Shown one piece after another: positions 12,351-23,500 of a stretch of DNA of 64,000 nt. The notes under the pieces were generated by a model. The model was not told the origin of the DNA, did no database searches, and worked only from the letters and a program-made list of their open reading frames with translations. Location of the stretch: NCBI GenBank assembly GCA_947311845.1, contig CAMZMU010000111.1, positions 16,753,362-16,817,361 of the forward strand, read 5' to 3'. The DNA comes from Poa pratensis (Eukaryota; Streptophyta; Magnoliopsida; Poales; Poaceae). Every line of letters starts with the position of its first letter. The first letter of the stretch is position 1. The position numbers were made by a program, and so were the translations under genes.

Positions 12351-12794
12351 CACAGCGCTCATACTGTTAAAAAATGAAAGAAAATCAAGAGTTCGGTTGC
12401 GAGCAGAATCCGCCTCACATGGGTGGTGGACCTGTGCGCTTTCATCTGCAAATTGCCCGCGAACCAAGCAAGCCTACGATGTACGGAGTAGAAGTAGAAC
12501 TAGCTCCCGCCCACACTTCCAAACTTCGCACCGCGCGGCAGTCCACTCCTCCGGCCCAGTCCATCCCGTCTTTACTCCACCCACCACCACGCTTTTCTCT
12601 TTCCTGCTTGCTGCTTTTACCACTCACTCCCGCCACGCCTCCCAACGCCCCCACCAAACCCGTGTCGCTGCCTCCTTGCTTTCTTTTCTTCTGCACCGGC
12701 GTGCGGTCCCGCCCTCCGCCACAGTGCCCGCGCACCGTTTCGAAACCGTTCGATTTTCTCACCCCGCCGCGCCGCGCCGCCTCCCGGCCTCCCC

Positions 12795-12803
12795 GCTATT
12801 TAT
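12795..12803 (+). promoter_or_regulatory. TATA-like box of the expansin gene
   Basis: CTATTTATC occurs in CG-rich sequence 85-93 bp upstream of the expansin ATG, placing the transcription start near 12825-12835. It is weaker than the consensus, and no alternative is visible nearby. Confidence 0.4.
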
Positions 12804-12887
12804 CCCCCGCCCAACCCCATCGACCCAGCACACCACCACACTTCACTCCCACTGCACGCCGCAACGCACCCACTCCGTCCCGTGCCA

Positions 12888-13945
12888 ATGGCGCCCGCCG
12901 TCCGAGCCGTCCTCCTCGCCTTCCTCGTGGCCGCGCTCCTCCCGCTCGCTCTCTCCCACGGGCTGGGACGCGGCCTGCATCATCTGCCGGGGCACGGCCT
13001 GGTCCACCGGCACGGGCAGCCAGGGCACCACGCTCACGCGCCGCTCGGCGGCGGCGCCTGGTCCTCCGCGCACGCCACCTTCTACGGCGGCGGCGACGCC
13101 TCCGGCACCATGGGTACGTACCTCCAGTCCTACATGCACAGTTGTCACGACATTGCAGGACGCATCTTCACCGCTCGTGTGCTCACTGTTTATCCGTCCT
13201 TCGTATCTGCAGGTGGGGCGTGCGGCTACGGCAACCTCTACAGCACGGGCTATGGCTCCAACACGGCGGCGCTCAGCACGGCGCTCTTCAACAGCGGCCT
13301 CAGCTGCGGGGCCTGCTTCGAGGTCCGCTGCGACCCGGCCGGCACCGAGGCCGGTGCGCCCCACGCCTGCCTGCCCGGCTCCACCGTCGTCACGGCCACC
13401 AATTTCTGCCCGCCCAACTTCGCCCAGGCCTCCGACGACGGTGGCTGGTGCAACCCGCCCCGCGCGCACTTCGACATGGCCCAGCCCGTCTTCCAGCGCA
13501 TCGCGCTCTACAAGGTCGGCATTGTCCCTGTCTCCTACCGCAGGTCCGGCCTCGTTCCTTTATCAGATCTGTAATTTTTAAGTTCTCTGAAGCTGTCCAG
13601 CTGACACCAACTGTGCTGTTGTCTTACTTATACAGGGTTGCGTGCCAGAAGAAGGGCGGCATCCGGTTCACCATCAATGGCCACTCCTACTTCAACCTGG
13701 TCCTCGTCACCAACGTCGGCGGCCCTGGTGACGTGCACGCCGTGGCGGTAAAGGCCGAGCGCTCCGCGGCGTGGCAGTCCCTGTCCCGCAACTGGGGCCA
13801 GAACTGGCAGAGCAACGCGCTCCTCGACGGCCAGTGCCTCTCCTTCCGTGTCACCGCTGGTGACGGCCGTTCCGTTGTCTCTAACGCCGCCGTCCCCCAC
13901 GGCTGGTCCTTCGGCCAGACCTTCAGTGGCGCCCAGTTCAACTGA
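12888..13945 (+). CDS. EXPA: Alpha-expansin (three exons)
   Basis: Expansins loosen plant cell walls non-enzymatically at acidic pH by disrupting cellulose-matrix contacts. Exons are 12888-13113, 13213-13543 and 13636-13945, separated by GT-AG introns of 99 and 92 bp at the two positions usual in EXPA genes; all joins keep frame, giving 288 residues. Residues 1 to about 23 form a signal peptide. Residues 24-56 are an unusual His/Gly-rich spacer. The double-psi beta-barrel domain follows (GACGYGN at 77-83, Cys-rich region 107-155, the HFD motif at 161-163). The C-terminal cellulose-binding domain is Trp-rich (W232, W239, W243, W276). The ATG was chosen because it opens directly into the signal peptide. 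By position it is the probable orthologue of rice OsEXPA5 (synteny from memory). No defect is seen. Confidence 0.95.
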
Positions 13946-14856
13946 GGCACTCTCACGGCCGAAGCGTTTGTCCGTTCGTAGTATCTAGTAGTAGCAGCGA
14001 GTAGTGGTTATCCTTCCTTCTGATTGGAGCGTGCTGGGAAGTGCCATGGTTTTATGGTTGGTTCCTCCTCAAGCATTACGTTCTACGGAGATTAGTAGCA
14101 GGTAGTTAGGCCTAGTATTATCATGGGCTTTTAATTGTCCTGGTGTGAGTGTTAGCATGAAGCATTTGAACGAGCTTTTGGCTAGGATGGCAGCGGTGGT
14201 AAAGGATGGCTGGATTAACAAAAGGCTGCCTTGTATCACCCGCCAATTAGCGATTCGGCCTCTTGGATGATGGCCTTGTCTCGAGGATGTCTTTGTGTGG
14301 TCCTGTGTGTCGTGGCTGTCTGTTATGAACCTCTCTCTTTGAGTTAATTTAAATTTAAGCCTCTGGCTTGATGTTGTTTTACTTCTACACCAACTTGTGA
14401 CCTTTGAGCTGTTTTCAACTGTCCAATTATGAGCTCAAAATTTGATCAAGATTTATGAACTGGTCTCAGTTTTCTTCTTCCGAGAAGTGCTTCCAACTCT
14501 GTCGGCCCCTCCTGTGGGATCTGAAAGTTTGTTTCCTGTCGCTGTCTGGAATGGTTGCCGTCACAAATTCAGGTGGAGTTTAATACAGTACATGAAACCA
14601 GCATACGCAACATCAAATCTCTGAGTTAAGTTAGTAAAGCATGTTAGTACAGTTTCTTATCTGCAATCAGACCGTTGCCTACGAATGTTTAGGTGAACAA
14701 CACTCTCGTTAGACATGTTACTGGAGCCAGTACAGCCAACGTTAAAACAATTTCTTATCAGCAATCAGATGCTTGCCTACTAACTTCCCATGGTGAATTC
14801 TGTCGCTGAACAACACTTAGACATGTTACCGGAAGCTTTTGAAAGCTGACTTTGGC
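13946..14856. other. Expansin 3' flank
   Basis: Contains the expansin 3' untranslated region (probably several hundred bases; no single polyadenylation signal stands out) and then sequence without genes. A short duplicated phrase, TTTCTTATCTGCAATCAGA, recurs with one change near 14654 and 14751. It ends at the 9-bp target duplication 14848-14856. Confidence 0.4.
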
Positions 14857-15257
14857 AAGAGTGGGTTTTTGGAGACCGAGCTACAAGCTCGTTTTTCAAA
14901 AAATCGAAATCCACATTTTTAAGTATCCAAAAATCGCGAAAAATTTCCAGATGTAAATATTGTCTAGATCTACAATCGTGTAAAGTTTCAACTCCAAATT
15001 CCATGTATATTGGCCTGTACAAAAAAGACAAATCGGGCAAAATGTGTATTGTTCACCACCCAGATCCACTCATTTGTCTTTTTTGTGCGGCTCAAAATAC
15101 AACGAATTCGGAGCTGAAAATTTGCACGATATTGGATCTAGATAATATCTACATCTAGGATTTTTTTTCGCGATCTTGGATAACTTAAAACTTTAAAACT
15201 GTCGATTTCGAATTTTTGGAAAAACGAGCGTAGCTCGGACTCCACTTTAGGTTTTCG
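14857..15257. mobile_element. Foldback element with 9-bp target duplication (Mutator-derived type)
   Basis: A long imperfect inverted repeat fills the element: CCGAGCTAC near both ends, and RNA-foldback arms meeting near 15050 around TACAAAAAAGACAAAT and its complement. It is flanked by a perfect 9-bp direct repeat GACTTTGGC (14848-14856 and 15258-15266), the length typical of Mutator-like elements. There is no ORF. Related copies lie at about 18560-18895 and, more decayed, 19330-19690. Confidence 0.7.
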
Positions 15258-15549
15258 GACTTTGGCTCAATTTGAGTCACTGACGCATTAGTAGGAATGG
15301 AAAAACACAAGACACAAGATTGAGATTACAGGTGAATTGGATCTTCACAGATTTAAAAATACATAAATTCTTCAACATGTGTCTTTATATGGTGCATGAG
15401 AATGAAACACGTAAATTTCAGAGGATTGATATTTAGATGATGCATGGGAATGAAACAAAGAAATTTTAGGGGATTCATAAGAGAGAGTAGAGAAGATAGA
15501 ATGAAAATGTATTAAATTTTTCAAAGGAAACTTAAAATAATATTTGGAC

Positions 15550-16640
15550 CTCCTCTCGCGACATGGAGGGAACCCTAACCGCCGTTCGTCGGAGGGGCCA
15601 CCGGCAAAGCCGTGGCGCGCCCCAAGGAAGGTGGCGCCACGCGTTTGTCTTTCCGCGCGGATGGACATCAGGGAGATGCAAAGATGGGCGGAGGTGTGAG
15701 CTCGATAGGGAGCTAGAGGCGGCTGTGGGGGAGGCACGTGGTGGCCAATGGCTGTTGGCAAAGGGCGACGTGGCGTCCCGGCGCGGTGGTGCAAGGGCAT
15801 GATCTGGTCCTGGCAGGCCTGGCTTGTCGCCTGCCTTCACGGATCAGCGGTGGTGTTGGGGAGTGCAGCACCCGGATGTGTCGTCCCTCTCACTTTGCGG
15901 TCGGGTCGATCTCCGGGCAGAAGCCTTGTACTGACTTGGTCAGTGCCAGCGATGGTGGCGCTTTCGGGCGTCATTTTCTTTCTTGGTTGGGTCGCTATGG
16001 GGTCCTTGAACCCGACCGACTTGGATGGGGCTAAGATCTCCATGTGAAAACCTAAACACGATTATGGGCGGGTGTTGACGACGAACGTGTCGTTGCCTTC
16101 TTGAAGGCGTCTCCTTGGAGGCTCTTAGCTCTCACGGTTTGGTTGGTTCGCGTCGGAATGGAAGGGTGGCTTTGTTGTGAAGGGACGCGGATGGCCGAGG
16201 CAGCGGCCTCGGACGGTGGTGATACTTCGAAGAGGTGGATTCGAGTTCCCACGCAGCGATGGTCCTATGGGGCATGCCCGTGGCCTACTGCGGTTTGGGT
16301 GTCGCCTGGAACTATGCGAGCAGCAAGTCGACCCAGCTGGTTCGACTTGGGGCAATGCGAATCTTCATTTTGGTTGCCACGCTGGTGCGATGGCCCCTAT
16401 ATTGGTGTGGCGTCCGTGGTCTGCGAGCAGTTTTCTTAGTAGCAAGGGCTGAAGATGGCTGGGTCGTTCGGCGACGTGGCTCAGGTGCGGTTTTGGTGCT
16501 GTTGGTGTGTGTTTCTTGCTTTTTGTGGAGTAGCGTCGTGTGGACGATGTGTCTACTCGCTTCAGCGATTTTTTGGTCCGGATTTTCTTATAAACTAGGC
16601 AATATATAGTTTTTTACCCTGTTTCTCGTAATAAATTATG
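15550..16640 (+). mobile_element. LINE-like sequence, no intact reverse transcriptase
   Basis: A GC-rich block opening with phrases like CCCTAACCGCCGTTCGTCGG passes into a T-rich 3' part. Short frames fill it, none with a known domain. Part of it (about 16040-16140) resembles 23680-23770. The similarity to LINE untranslated regions is by eye; no poly-A tail or target duplication was confirmed. Confidence 0.4.
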
Positions 16641-17331
16641 TCTGCTCTTTTTGTCTAATACGTGGCGTGTATCGACCGGCTTAAGCTTAAAGAAAATTAA
16701 GATATAAAAAGTTTAGAATCCTATATAATTCATGTTGAGAATTATATACAGTGAGTGCAATAGAAAAATGTTACATAGGAATTTGGTAGCCCAAATCTTA
16801 TAATCCAAACGGTTTCCATAAAAAAATAAATTATGATTCATCCTCCAAAATTATTGTAAAAATTGCTGTTTTATTATGATCCAAATTCATATGAAAATAA
16901 AGGCTAACTTCTGCAGTAGTGAGGGAGGCCCGTCGGCGGGAGGCATGGACGAAGCAAAGCGGAGACTGAAGTTAGCTCATCACGATTATCCTGTCTGTCC
17001 CTGTGCACGGAGGAGGCGTGGGACGACATCCCCGTGGTACGGTACGAATCGTTTCCGAGTCAGACTGCAGCAGATTTAGGGTTTGCTACCATATATACCT
17101 CCGGTTTGGGATATGTCACAAGTTTTAAATCACGACTTTCGTAAACTCACCCGATCATATTGTAATTTTGCTGGCTGACGTCCGTGGTTTTTCTCTTCCT
17201 TTGTCGGAAGGGTTTTCCAGTTAAATATCGTACACGTTGGTTTGATCTGTTTTGTTCATCGTTTTTTGCCCATCGTTATTTGGTTTCGTTTTTTTTGTTT
17301 GTACTTTCTTTTCTTTTTTTCATTTGTACTA
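16641..17331. other. Intergenic DNA
   Basis: AT-rich, no gene or clear element recognised. Confidence 0.4.
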
Positions 17332-17460
17332 CCCCTCTCCGTACACAAAAAAATGTCTCAATTTAACTTAAACTTGCATGTATCTAGACATAATTTAGTG
17401 TATAGATAAATGCAAATTTGATTTAGGTTGAGACATCTTTTTCTAGACATAGAGAGGGAG
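17332..17460. mobile_element. Stowaway MITE
   Basis: The 129 bp palindromic element has a left end CCCCTCTCCGT and a right end whose reverse reads CTCCCTCTCT. It is flanked by TA on both sides (17330-17331 and 17461-17462), as for Tc1/Mariner-type Stowaway MITEs. The inner arms ATGTCTCAA and TTGAGACAT pair. Confidence 0.75.
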
Positions 17461-20380
17461 TACATGGTATAGTTCTGATTGATGTCGCGCAAGCACAGAC
17501 TCGAGATTTTCTGAAAAAAACACCCGCACGCATAAGATTTCTCTGCGATGATGCAGTGCCTACCTAGGATTCCTTGTGTGCAGATACAAGCGTCAAGTCA
17601 AGCATGTCTCTTCGAGAAGCACCGGTAAAACCCGTGCCTGCTGCGGGTCATGACGGGCGCTGCTGCCTGCACTGCTCGATGCATTGGGCTTCTACAAACT
17701 GGACGCCTACGCAGCTACGGTCAGGAATCTGGTTCCGCTAGGCTGCAGGTTGCCAGGCAACGATTTCTGACCGTCAAATTTTGACTGGAAACAGACAGTC
17801 AACAAAAGCGAAGCCACCTTCTACCCATTGGATTCTTCTCGGTGCTGTTCCACCGGAAATAAACATAGGTAATCATCGTACAGAAGATGGAGTATAGATT
17901 GACTCGGTGAGGTTGTTCTAATTGAGGATGTTGTACATGAGAATTTGGAACGAGACGTAAACATACTCGAGAATTCTTCAAATTTAGGTGATGACATGTC
18001 ATTTTCACGCCAAACTCATCCGACCGACAACCAAATCCTTGCGCATTCAGACACAAGCAAGGTAGATACCGCGGGAAACGTCATGATCGACGGGGCGACA
18101 GGGAAACTTTTGGGCATGTGCAGCGGCCGGCGTTTTCACTCAAACGGCGCCGGGCATCACCGACCACCATTCATGGCGAATGTTTAGCTTAGCACGCGTA
18201 GAGACGAATCAAGAGGCCTCGTCTGCGCCATTGATGGCCCTTTCCCTCCCTTCGCTACGGTTACACATGGGCCTTCCTCGTAAAGGCGGGATCCACACAG
18301 GTCCTGGCCGCTCACACGAAAGCTGTGGCGGGTGCGGGTGGCATGCGGCGTGCGCGTGTCAGCGGCGTGACGGACGGAGGGGTGCCCATGAAACTTACAC
18401 TGTGCTTTGAATCTCTGCGATGGTGATGTCCCCTGCCTCGTCCTGCGTCGTGGACTCGTGGTCTGCGAATGGAATGGACGGTGGTTTGGTTGGCTCGCTT
18501 TGGCTTTTAACTTTCTTTCGACAATCTCGTTCTAGGCTTCCTGAGGAGTTTACGAAGCGTGTTGCCGGGTAGGATTCTCTTTGAGTTAAAAGACATTTCG
18601 AGTTTCCAAAAATCACTAAATATATCACATATGTAGAGAGTGTGGAGATTTAGAAGCATGCAAAATTTTACATTAAATTCATTTTATTTTGGGATGTACA
18701 AAAAAGACAAATTTGGCAAATTCGAAAATGTGTATTATTCACCCATTTGACTTTTTTGTGCAGCTCTAAATACAACGAATTTGAAGTTGAAAATTTGCAC
18801 GATTGTACATCTCAATAATATTTACATCCGGAATTTTTTTTCTCGATTTTTGGACAATTGAAAATGCCTAGCCGGGCTCCATTTTAGGTTTTCGGAACTA
18901 ATTGGTACTATTGGGATCAATTTTTTCTTGTAAAAATTCTTGAGCCCACCCATTTTGTAGAGTAAAGTTAATTCTATAATTTTAACTCATAGTAATGAGC
19001 TAAAGCAGATCATGAATCCTAAATCGCCGAAGTTGGCTCACGGAAAGTGTCGATCATTTTTTAGTTATTTAAATTTTGATAATGTTAGGATCGGGAGGGA
19101 CCGACAAATGCAGTGTGTTAACCTCATGAATTCAAATCCACTACGAGTTTAAGGTTTAAAAATAAACTGTACTATACTTCGAAAGCCACATGATCCTGAA
19201 TTCTTCGACCCTTAGTGATCATTGTCTAAGTTCCATCTTGTACTTGCTTAACAATTACAACAACTTGGGTATCTTTTGGAGCGGCCCTCTTGGGTACCCG
19301 GTAAGTGAGATTTGAAAATTCCGAATGTAAAATTCAAAAGGCATACCGAAGTTTCATTTTTTTTAAAAGATCCAAAGGTGGATTAAGCTGTCTTCTACCA
19401 AAGTGTAAAATTTCAAATAGAAATATGTTATATCATGGGCAGTGCAAAAATGACAAATCTAAATCTGAAAGTTGTGAATAGTGCAAAATTTGAGCTCTCC
19501 AAGATTTGTCAAAATTTGTTATTACCTTTAGCCCGGAATATGAATAATTTTGAGTTGATATTTTGCATGTTAGTAGAATGCATAAATTTCAACGTCCGAC
19601 TTTTTAAAGACATTTTTGGAACTTCAAAATATGTTTTTTTTTAATTTTACTAAATATAGAACTATGTTTAGGTCGGGCTACACTATACACATCTCCAGTT
19701 TGTACCAGCAATTTACGATTTCATCAAGCTATTTCGAAATATTGTTGGGGGACACGCTGCTACTACTCCAAATGGCCTAGCGCTGGGACAGAAGCAACGT
19801 CCACGCGCTACCGTAGGACGTCCGTGAGCAAAGCTAGAGAGAAAGGACGGAACGAAGCGTACGGCGTCATAGCTCGCTTGCGCACAGGCACCGAGAGGTC
19901 GTCTCGTCTATTCGTCGGCCTTGATCTCGAACGGTGCGGCGACGTTTCGTCCCGTTTCAGCTGATCCGACGGTTGCTTGCTGCTGTTCTTTTCCTTGTTG
20001 GTTCAGTACTTCGATGCCACACAGCAATTTCATGTCGCGAGTTGGCGACCATTTTCTCACCAAGTACTGCACAGGGACCTCCAGTTTCGAATTTATTTCT
20101 CTAGGCCTAGGCTTACGCGCTCACATAGAGCAAGTATAATAGTGGGCTAATAGCCCGCCGGCGTGACATTTTTGTCTATATGGAAGAGAGATAAATATGT
20201 ATCTAGACAATATGTGTAAAATCTAAAACATGTTACATTTAGTAACGGAGGGTTGGTGGCGTATGACATACACTGAGGTCGCACAGCTTTACAGAAACGG
20301 GAAGCCAGGGAGTACATTGCAGCCAAGTTTACAGATGTGAATACAATACTTGTCACAAGAGATAGCATTTGTGTTCAAAC
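17461..20380. other. Intergenic DNA between expansin and CslA with decayed foldback copies
   Basis: No gene was recognised. 18560-18895 is a second copy of the foldback family at 14857-15257: it shares TACAAAAAAGACAAAT, its complement, and the end phrase ATTTTAGGTTTTCGG, but its left end is degraded. 19330-19690 holds a more diverged relative. 20140-20260 contains MITE-like sequence ending in ACGGAGG. Confidence 0.45.
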
Positions 20381-20598
20381 ATCATCTATTCATCAAATGA
20401 GTTAATGGGGATAGCACGCTTACCATCCTGATTACTATCTTCAGTCTCCAACTCGAACTAGCATCTATACTGAAAACTGCAGCGGCGTACATATTTCTGT
20501 TGTATAAACTCGCAAATTACTCTGTTGACGCAGCCTGCCTTTTGGGCCTAACTCCTGCAAATTGTTCTACCTTCGCCCTTCTGCTCAACTAGAGACAG

Positions 20599-23500
20599 TC
20601 ACGCGCCCATGAAATCAAACCCAACTGCGAAATACATGATAGACTGGGGCAGTAGAAAGACGTAAAAATAATCGTCTCTGCACATGTAGTCGTAGCATGC
20701 AGACATCAGATGAAACACTCCAGTCCATAGCTCAAGGCAATGGAACCTGATAAGAACCAGAGATATAAAAATTAGCATGTTAATAAAAGATGAAATGCAT
20801 CGATCTAAGCCAAAAAATAAATAAAGTGCATTTCCCATGTTAAACAAGAGATCACCTGTCTTTGAAACGTCGATTCTTCTTAGTACGGACAACCGATTTC
20901 ATCTTCTGAGCGTTTCCCAACTTTTGTGTGACGATCCACTCGTTAGCCCTTCCCGCTTCGAGGAATCCGATCATGAGGGCTTTGGAGCGGTGCAATGCCA
21001 TAACGTTCTCAAATAAGAACCACAGTATAATGAGATGGATTGACCTGCAACACATGTAGTAGATGAGCTTTATGACCTTAATGAGATGATATTTGTGATC
21101 TCTGACTACTAAAAGGAAATTGTTGGTGACACTTAATTTTTGTTAAGTCACGCAACTATAGTGATCTAACCTTGGAGTGCCAACTGAAGTGAGAAGATTG
21201 ATAGCTGCAGGTATGTAGATCAGCTCCCACACCGGAATCTGAACCTCTGGAAAGAAAACGCTGATAGGAAGGAGGATGCTGAAAAAGAAGAAGGTGTAGA
21301 ACGACCATACAATCCTTCGTGCTATGAAGAAGTTGTATATCATGTATAATTTCTTCCAGACCGACACCTTCTGCATTGGAAGGTGGCACAAAAGGGTTTA
21401 GAAAGAGTTATCGTTCACTGCTAATGCTAGAATCTTTCTACTGAAAATCTGAATACAAACCTTGGCAACAATAATTTCCCAGAACATTTTCTTTAGCAGG
21501 AGCGCAGGTCCGCAGGACCAGCGATGTTGTTGGGACCTATAGGCCCTTAGAGAGCTAGGTAGTTCGCTCTTAACCTGAAAGTTGAAGGAAGCACCGACCA
21601 TTGGCTCGATCTGATATTGACTATGTATGTACATGAATTGCCATAGCATGATGGCAGGATAAGATTGGTCTAGGGAAGTACCTTAATGCCACCAGTGTAA
21701 AGAAACTCCCAGCCCCGGAGTCCTGCCCTCAGTGCCAAGTCCATATCTTCAGCAGTTGTGCGGTCCTCCCAACCTCCTGGCTCGACTATCGCTTGCTTTC
21801 TCCAAACTCCAGCAGTTCCTGCGTACATGACAATGAAAGGAAACGTTCTCAAACATAAGAAAATTTGCAAAACTGTTATAGCTACACACGGAGAGATCAT
21901 GGGTACCGTTGTAGCCAAAGAAGTTGCAGAGGGAGGAGCCTGCTTCCTGCTCCACCTTGAAATGGTAGTCCATCGACATCTCTGCATTCTCGTCAGCAGG
22001 CAATCGTTGGCATTCACTACAAGACAGCTTAAACGAAATTTCTCTCAGCATATGGAAGTTGGGCAATGCCTTGTACATGTAATAATTTCTTTTAGACGCG
22101 ACCAGAACAATCTTAAGCAGCTCAAACAGAGATAGAAATGAGCAAATGACACTGGCGGTGACACAACTCGTCGCGTATGTACACTTAAGTCACACATTTG
22201 GAAAACGAGATTTTTTGGTCTCACAACTGAACAAACGTGTGCACTTTGGTCACAAACAGGACACGTCATCCCGTTTTGTACTGAAATTTTTCAGAAAACC
22301 CCTGGAGTAATATTAGGAGTGCCAAATTGCAAAATTATACACCTGACGGGTGGGGCCCACCCGCCAGGGTTGTCTTCTACCTCAAGCAGGTGCCTGTCCG
22401 GGAGGGCAGCCGGCGGTGGAGACGAGGGCTTGGAGTCGGCCGGCGGCGGAGACGAGCTCGCCGAGCCACAACGAGCCCGTGGAGAGCATGCCCGCATCTC
22501 CTCCGAAGCTCGCGCCGCCGTCAGGTCGTCTCCACCCAGATCGAGGCCCGTATCTCCTCCATATCGAGCACGGGAAGGACGCACAGATCGAGAGCCCGAT
22601 CTGTGCGTCCTTCCCGTGCTCGATCTGGAGGAGATACGGGCCTCGATCTGGGCGAGGACCGCGTGGGTCCGCCAACCACTGCGCCGGGCTGCTGCTCCCG
22701 CCTGGTCTTCCGGCCGTGGCTCGCGCCATGGGGGATGCCGACGGCGGCCACCCGCGGTGGGCGCTGCGTGCGACTGCTGCGCGCACGGGAGCTAGCTAGC
22801 ACCATGATCTGGGAGCTAGCTAGTACGATGCGATCTGACAATTTTGGTCCTAGCTGCGGCTGCGATCTCATTTGTGTTTCGGCCGGGGGATGGACCTGAG
22901 CATGGGTGGCGTCACGCACAGCGCTCAGGCGGCCTTCCGCCTGCAGCCCACCGACGATGGCAGCGCCGCCGCCCTCCGCCCCGCCTTCTACCGCCGCCGA
23001 CCGCCCCCCCCCCCCCCCCCCCCCCGCCCCTCCCAGGCAGTCACCTGGTTGACCTGCTTGAGGTAGAAGACAACCATGACGGGTGGGCCCCACCCGTCAG
23101 GTGATAATTTTGCAATTTGGCACTCCTATATTACTTCAGGGGGTTTTCTAAAAAAATCAGTACAAAACGGGATGACGTGTCCTGTTTGTGACCAAAGTGC
23201 ACACGTTTGATCAGTTGTGAGACTAAAAAATCATGTTTTCCAGATGTGTGACTTAAGTGTACATACGTAACGAGATGTGTGATCGCCATGCCATTTACTC
23301 GATAGAAATGGAAGCCGAAGCAAATCTTCCTTTTTCCATCCATAGAAAGGTCTGGGCATGTAGTGGGGGGACCCTACAAGTGAGTGTGTCAGCCGCGGCT
23401 CGAGGGAGGAGGCGGGTTGGCTAGATGGAGTGGCTTCCGCGTCGTTGTCGTGTGGGCCTCCGATAAGTGTTCGGCGGCAGAGCCAAACAACTTGGCTTGC

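Noticed and set aside
12374..13945. A 523-residue frame across the expansin region
   Set aside because: It reads the promoter, exons and introns in the wrong phase until the last exon; the spliced expansin explains the locus.
22319..23104. Several frames of 130-190 residues on both strands
   Set aside because: They come from the inverted-repeat and palindromic core of the Mutator-like element. Frames on opposite strands mirror each other.
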